A stretch of 64,000 bases of DNA from Brachionus manjavacas (taxonomy: Eukaryota > Rotifera > Eurotatoria > Ploima > Brachionidae): NCBI GenBank assembly GCA_019054805.1, contig JAHQIY010000007.1, positions 5,709,501 to 5,773,500 on the forward strand. Reading direction: 5' to 3'. A program made the position numbers and the translations under genes. Under the pieces are notes generated by a model. The model was not told the origin of the DNA and did no database searches. It saw only the letters and a program-made list of their open reading frames with translations. Shown here in pieces: positions 59,348-64,000 of the stretch. Numbering within the stretch: position 1 is the stretch's first letter; the number at the start of each line of letters is the position of its first letter.

Positions 59348-59761
59348 TTAAGACAGTCTGGATTCGCTTGCTTTGGATGTTTTTGTAGAAAAAAAGTCAA
59401 ATTTTTCTGTTTCATCTTCCAAGTCATCTTTTATGCGATCATACTTTAAAATTTCCATTTCTTTGTTTTGAATTTGTGGCACATACCAAATATACGATTT
59501 ATAATTCACCAAATTTCCTTCGATTTGACTTTTTCTGAATTTTCCTTTACACGACTTCATTTCAAGTTCAATCTTTTTCAGATTATCGAATGTATTGGCA
59601 GTAAAGTGAAGTGTTTCCGCAATTTTTTGGATTTTAATAATGCGTTTTAAATCGACTAATTGAACGCTTAATTGTTTTAGAATTGAGTATTTTTTCGAGT
59701 TACTTATTGAATCGATTTGAGTATGACTTTTATTTTCTTTTGTATTTGTATTTATTTTCAT
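59348..59761 (-). CDS. Small hypothetical protein, 137 residues
   Basis: The ATG at 59761 opens a single-exon frame of 137 residues, rich in Lys, Ser and Ile and probably helical in the middle (AETLHFTANTFDNLKKIELE). It has a distinctive NYKSYIWYVPQI segment and a Ser/Lys end (TKTSKASESRLS). There is no signal peptide or membrane span. Its base composition is less AT-rich than the flanks, which favours real coding sequence over chance. I do not recognise the family. It could be a separate small gene or an exon of a larger one. Confidence 0.4.
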   Translation of the reverse strand: MKINTNTKENKSHTQIDSISNSKKYSILKQLSVQLVDLKRIIKIQKIAETLHFTANTFDNLKKIELEMKSCKGKFRKSQIEGNLVNYKSYIWYVPQIQNKEMEILKYDRIKDDLEDETEKFDFFSTKTSKASESRLS

Positions 59762-59782
59762 TTTGGGGAAATTTATGCTCAA

Positions 59783-60392
59783 AATTTTGATTTCAATTTA
59801 TTTTATTATTTAACAATTATTTTGCATCCATCAATCTTAGCTTGAAACTTGAAATTTTAAAAATTTTTCAGCTACACTATTTTTTTTTCTTTAAAATTAA
59901 CATCTAAATTTTAGCATCCTTTTCATTTGCTTTATTCCAAAAAGCTTAATTAAAATTTTACTTTAGTTCAATTTTTTAATTTTGATTTTAGCCTTTTTTG
60001 TGCAAAAATGAATTTAATCAAATCATGGCAAAAAACTCGGTTTTTGCTTAAATTTCTATTTTTTTAAATTTTTATTAACTTGTGAAAGAAAAGTAAAAAA
60101 TTGTAAAAAAAGACACTGTAAAACTTTATACCAAACTTGCAGTACTAGAATAAAAAAATTTTAAAACTTTTGGAAAACTGCGAAACCAATAGTGAAAGCT
60201 GCAAAAACTTAATAAATTTCTCAAAATTGCACCCATCTAAAAGTAAATAAATGTGCAATTTATTTGCAGAGTTTTTACAGACTTTCGCAGGAGGTGGAAC
60301 AAAAGTTGTTATACTTTGTTTCATTTAAAGAATGAGTTTTTGGCACAAAAATTATAAATTTTTTTATTTTATTACTGTAATTTTTGTATGAA
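59783..60392. other. AT-rich stretch, nothing recognised
   Basis: No gene or repeat seen. Confidence 0.5.
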
Positions 60393-60400
60393 GCTTTACA

Positions 60401-63051
60401 CAGGGCCGGCGCGAGAAAAAAATTCTCTTTGTGGCGAGGGTGTCAGGGGGGGGGTATGTGGTCTTATTAAAGTCAACTAAATATATTTAAAAGGATTTAT
60501 TTACAATTGATTTTTAAACTAAAGTTTTATAAAAAAAAAAACAAGTAATAACAAAATATGGCTATTTTTCGTCTAAAATGAATTCTAATCTTCTTTCTCG
60601 TTTACGAGCAAATTCATCTATTATGTAATCGGTATTTACATTCAAATCCTTATTTAAACGAATTATTGCTAGATTACATAAACGATCTTGGCCCATACTA
60701 GATCGATAATTATTTTTAATAAATTTTAATTGACTAAATGAACGTTCAGCTGAATTTGAAGTTAATGCGAAAGAAGATAAAATTTTTAGCAAACAAAAAA
60801 TGTTTGGAAAAGAATTGTTCATTCTTTCTTTCACGATTGTTAAATATAAAACATTAATGTCATTAAAATAATATTCAACTCTAGCTTTTTCTAATTCAAT
60901 TAAGATATCTTCTAGACCTAATTCTCCAATCTCTACTTCCTTAACAGATTCAACTAACTCCTGATTTAAAATCCATTCAGAAAAATATTGGTATTCATTA
61001 AATACCACATTTAAGTCATCTTCAATATCTCCTGAATAAAAATTTACCAAGATCTCTAAATTTTCTTTAGCAGTTTCCGGTTTAATCAAAAAATTCTTTT
61101 GAAAAATACCGAATGCTGAAATCAGCTCTGAGAAATTCTCAATTACTCTTTCTTTAATATTTTTAGTCAAATACTCAAGACACGGAACATAAACATGATT
61201 TTTGAAAAATTCTTTTGTATCTTCTGGTTTAGACCTTCTAGATAGTCTAAATTCGTTTGGTACCATAATATTTAACTTCTTAGCTTTATCTAAAGCTATT
61301 GAGTAAACCGAATCAAAATATTTTGACGTATTAATGGACCTTAAAACGTCAAACAATACACGAGTTATTTTGTCGAATTTAGATAAATTTAAGTTTTTTG
61401 TCTGTAAAAAATCACAATAGGTTTTCGTAAACGAAAGAATTTTAAAAATAATTTCACATGTAATTAGGCATTCAAATGAAATCAGATACTTTAAAAGTCC
61501 AGAAGCCTCTGTTGTTGTTTTAGTATCAAATATTCCATGATCACCCAATGTTTCAAGCGAAAATAAAACAGGTTCATAAAGAACTAAAAATGACTCGATT
61601 ACAGCATAGTGACTGTGCCATCTTGTTTCACAAAAGTTTTGAAGACGTCTCTTTTTTTGATTATTTTTTAAAGTTTCGCTATTTTTTACAGCATTATCTA
61701 AAATAGCGTGTCGCTTAGAACCATTAAAAAACACTTTCAATTTATTTAAACAGCCTTAAAAAAGAGTATTTAAAAAAATAAAACTTTTTTTTTAATACTT
61801 TTTAATAATACTTAAGGCTTCTCGGATGAAGACATTTTCATCGTTTATTTTCATTCAAAGATCTAAAACGTGGGAAAAGCAATGAAAAAAAATAGCTTTC
61901 GGCTGTTTTTCTTTTATTCTAGTTTGGACACCGCTTTTATGGCCTGACATCACAGATGCCCCATCATATGTTTGTGATCTGCATAGACACAAGTCTAGCT
62001 GAACTTTTTCGAGACGTCTAAAAATACTATTTGATATTGCTTCAGCGTTAGCAAACTCAAGTGATTCAAAACCTAAGAATCTTATTTATCTATTTATCTA
62101 TTTATGAATCTTATACAGACACTTGCTTGTTCTACATTATTATTATCCTTTGTCTCGTCACAAATGAGACCGAAAAATTCGTTTTTATCCTTCATACTTG
62201 ATATTTGGTATAAAATATTATCGGCAACTAAAGCGATAATTTCATTTATAATTGATCCATGCAAATAAACTGCGTTCTTATTAGCACTTTTCAAATGAGT
62301 ATCTAATATACAATCATATTTTGCTACATGGTTTAATAATTCTTTAAAGCATCCAATACTTTCTTTGCTGTATTTAGCATCAGACCCTCTAAAAGCAAGA
62401 TTATTTTTTGCACAAAGAATTACTAAGTCGATTATTCTATGAAGAATATTGCGATTAGAATTGATTTTTTCTTCTCTAGATTTTCGATATAAACTATAAT
62501 TTTCGCTTATTTTTTCATAAATGTTTGTTTTTTTGAATTCACCGTATGCGACACACGAGTCAATATGACATTTACTTTTTTCATGATTGCTCAGAGTTTT
62601 CAAGCCATTTTTCCAGTTACTTGAACCATACAAACAAAATTCTTTAGATGAACAAATTTTTTTCTCATTAGTAGATTCTTTGTAAAACAAAAAACAAGGA
62701 AGACAAAACATTTTATCATTTAATTGAGAATAAGTTAACCACCATCGTTGTTCGTACCAATATTCGTGAAAACAACGTTTATCTTTTCCAGTTATTGATA
62801 ATGGAAATTTTTTATTCGGCATATCGTCCACTTTTGGTTGATAGATAGGATTAGTCATAAAATAAGTAATTAAATGACTTGAAAGAGGACGTTTTATGCA
62901 TCCGATATCGCGTGAATAAAAGTTCTCATTCTCTTGTTCTTCTATCCTAAAATTTTCATTAATTGAAACTAATTGATTATCAAAAAGAGAAACCGCTGAG
63001 TCATCGGTTTCAATTTCTTCATCTAACACTCCAGAACTGGCGCCGGCCTTG
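60401..63051 (-). mobile_element. hAT DNA transposon, 2651 bases, with 8-base target duplication
   Basis: The left end CAGGGCCGGCGCGAG and the inverted right end CAAGGCCGGCGCCAG match at 13 of 15 bases. GCTTTACA lies directly outside both ends (60393-60400 and 63052-63059), the exact 8-base duplication expected of hAT. The transposase occupies nearly all of the element on the minus strand. The perfect duplication suggests a fairly recent insertion, although the transposase is broken. Confidence 0.92.
60562..63051 (-). pseudogene. hAT-family transposase (TTF finger, DUF4371, C-terminal dimerisation), broken
   Basis: Minus strand. A first frame down to 62094 has a TTF-type finger (RCFHEYWYEQRWWLTYSQ, then FCLPCFLFY, NWKNGLKTLSNHEKS) and a DUF4371-like part ending FFGLICDETKDNNNVEQASV, which carries a catalytic Asp. 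It stops at INR because of short TAGATAAA-type repeats (about 62080-62100). The same protein resumes at 62070-61850 with SQTYDGASVMSGHKSGVQ and FFHCFSHVLDL, then a stop. A last frame from 61740 to 60562 has CETRWHSHYAVIE and the hAT dimerisation region (SNSAERSFSQLKFIKNNYRS). An ATG at 63074 lies outside the element, so the natural start is uncertain. The family resembles ZMYM-like hAT transposases. The breaks make this copy inactive. Confidence 0.88.
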
Positions 63052-63059
63052 GCTTTACA

Positions 63060-64000
63060 ATGGCAAAAAAACATAAATCATTATATTGCGCTAAAGTTTA
63101 ATTTTTTTGTTCAAAAATGAAATTTATAAATTAAAAAAAAAAACAGAATCTTAATAAATTTAATGAGTCATTTTTACTTTAATTTAAATAAACTAATAAT
63201 TTTTCTGATATGGATATATTTTTTTTAGGTAAAGTCTAAAAAGGGGTTCGTTACCAAATAAATAAAATTAATGTGACAAAAGAAATTGGGAATTGATAAT
63301 AAAGCTAAATTATTTTTTTCAAAAAAGCCTTTAATGATAAATTGATTTTATATGAATTGACTACTTTTGTTATAAGTTGAGCTCAGAAAACAGTTAAATT
63401 CAAAAGAACTTCCGGGACTTTAATGAAGAAATTTGTAAAGACATAAAAATTGTTTTGAAAATTTAAAAGTTTTAAATTATTTTAGATCAATGAAAATTTA
63501 AAAGTTTGCAATTTTTTCAATAGAATTATTTACTGCTACCATTCTAGACTTCTTTTTCTACTTGTTTTTATCCACAGTATCGATTTAATCATTGCATCAT
63601 TAACTAAAATATTTTTTGTAAAAATTTTTTGGTAGCAACTGATTAATTATTTTAGCATACAATTAGATGCTATCTATATCAATATTAAAAAACCCAACAA
63701 AAAAAAACGAATTCAAGCCATTTTTTTTTAAAGAAAGATTGTTTTTCTTTAATTTTATTTATAGAAAAAATGAATAAGCAAATTTGAATTTTGGTGAAAA
63801 ATTTAAATAAAATCGGATTTTATTTGAATAAAGATAGATCTAAAAGTCATAAAAAAAACCTGGGTTTGCCAAAATTTTTCAAAATCTTAACTTAATCTTA
63901 GATAAATAACATCTTAATGAAAAATTATTATGGTAACACAGCCAAAATGTATTTAATGTAATTTCGGTGACGTAATTAGAAAAACCGAAATATATCAGTC
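63060..64000. other. AT-rich stretch to the window edge
   Basis: No gene or repeat recognised. Confidence 0.5.

Overview
This window is eukaryotic, very AT-rich DNA from an animal. Long adenine/thymine stretches separate three spliced host genes, all on the minus strand. Most of their introns are short (about 45-60 bases) with GT-AG ends, and a few are long and filled with transposon remains. The gene set (a MUC4-like NIDO-AMOP-VWD-EGF mucin, a CCDC180-like coiled-coil protein, a gamma-glutamyltransferase), the base composition and the intron size would fit a small invertebrate such as a monogonont rotifer. That taxonomic guess is an inference and no sequence search was possible.

Layout. 1-2628: decayed Ty3/gypsy retrotransposon (minus). 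3061-5154: decayed MULE transposase with FLYWCH and SWIM-like zinc motifs (minus). 5365-5520: weak BED-finger remnant. 6140-7630: Jockey-like LINE copy A (minus). 8930-10314: LINE ORF2, ORF1 and 3' fragments and a Tc1/mariner fragment (plus). 10951-14040: a second MULE split by a 2.43 kb Merlin element (11244-13674) with an 8-base target duplication and an internal 18-base minisatellite. 14030-16350: LINE copy B (minus). 17036-27788: the mucin-like gene, 13 exons. 29855-31508: MULE C-terminal tail and a 1.4 kb mariner-like element with matching ends. 31701-46003: the CCDC180-like gene, 9 exons, whose large introns hold LINE copies C, D and E and SINE-like repeats. 46515-49130: LINE and RTE relics. 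49374-55014: gamma-glutamyltransferase, 5 exons, with CR1-like and Jockey-like LINE relics and a MITE in the last intron. 55599-56725: a palindrome around a piggyBac-type MITE. 57230-57547: CR1-like 3' tail. 59348-59761: small unrecognised ORF. 60401-63051: hAT element with an exact 8-base target duplication and a broken transposase.

The three host genes do not form an obvious pathway. The mucin and the gamma-glutamyltransferase are both predicted cell-surface products, and the CCDC180-like protein belongs to a family linked to cilia. No CRISPR array, rRNA or tRNA gene was recognised. The most striking features are the 51-register, near-identical 78-base coding repeat in the mucin, with one apparent frameshift; the Merlin-in-MULE insertion, where removing the insert restores the host reading frame; and a sharply bounded block of near identity between two dead LINE copies that looks like gene conversion.
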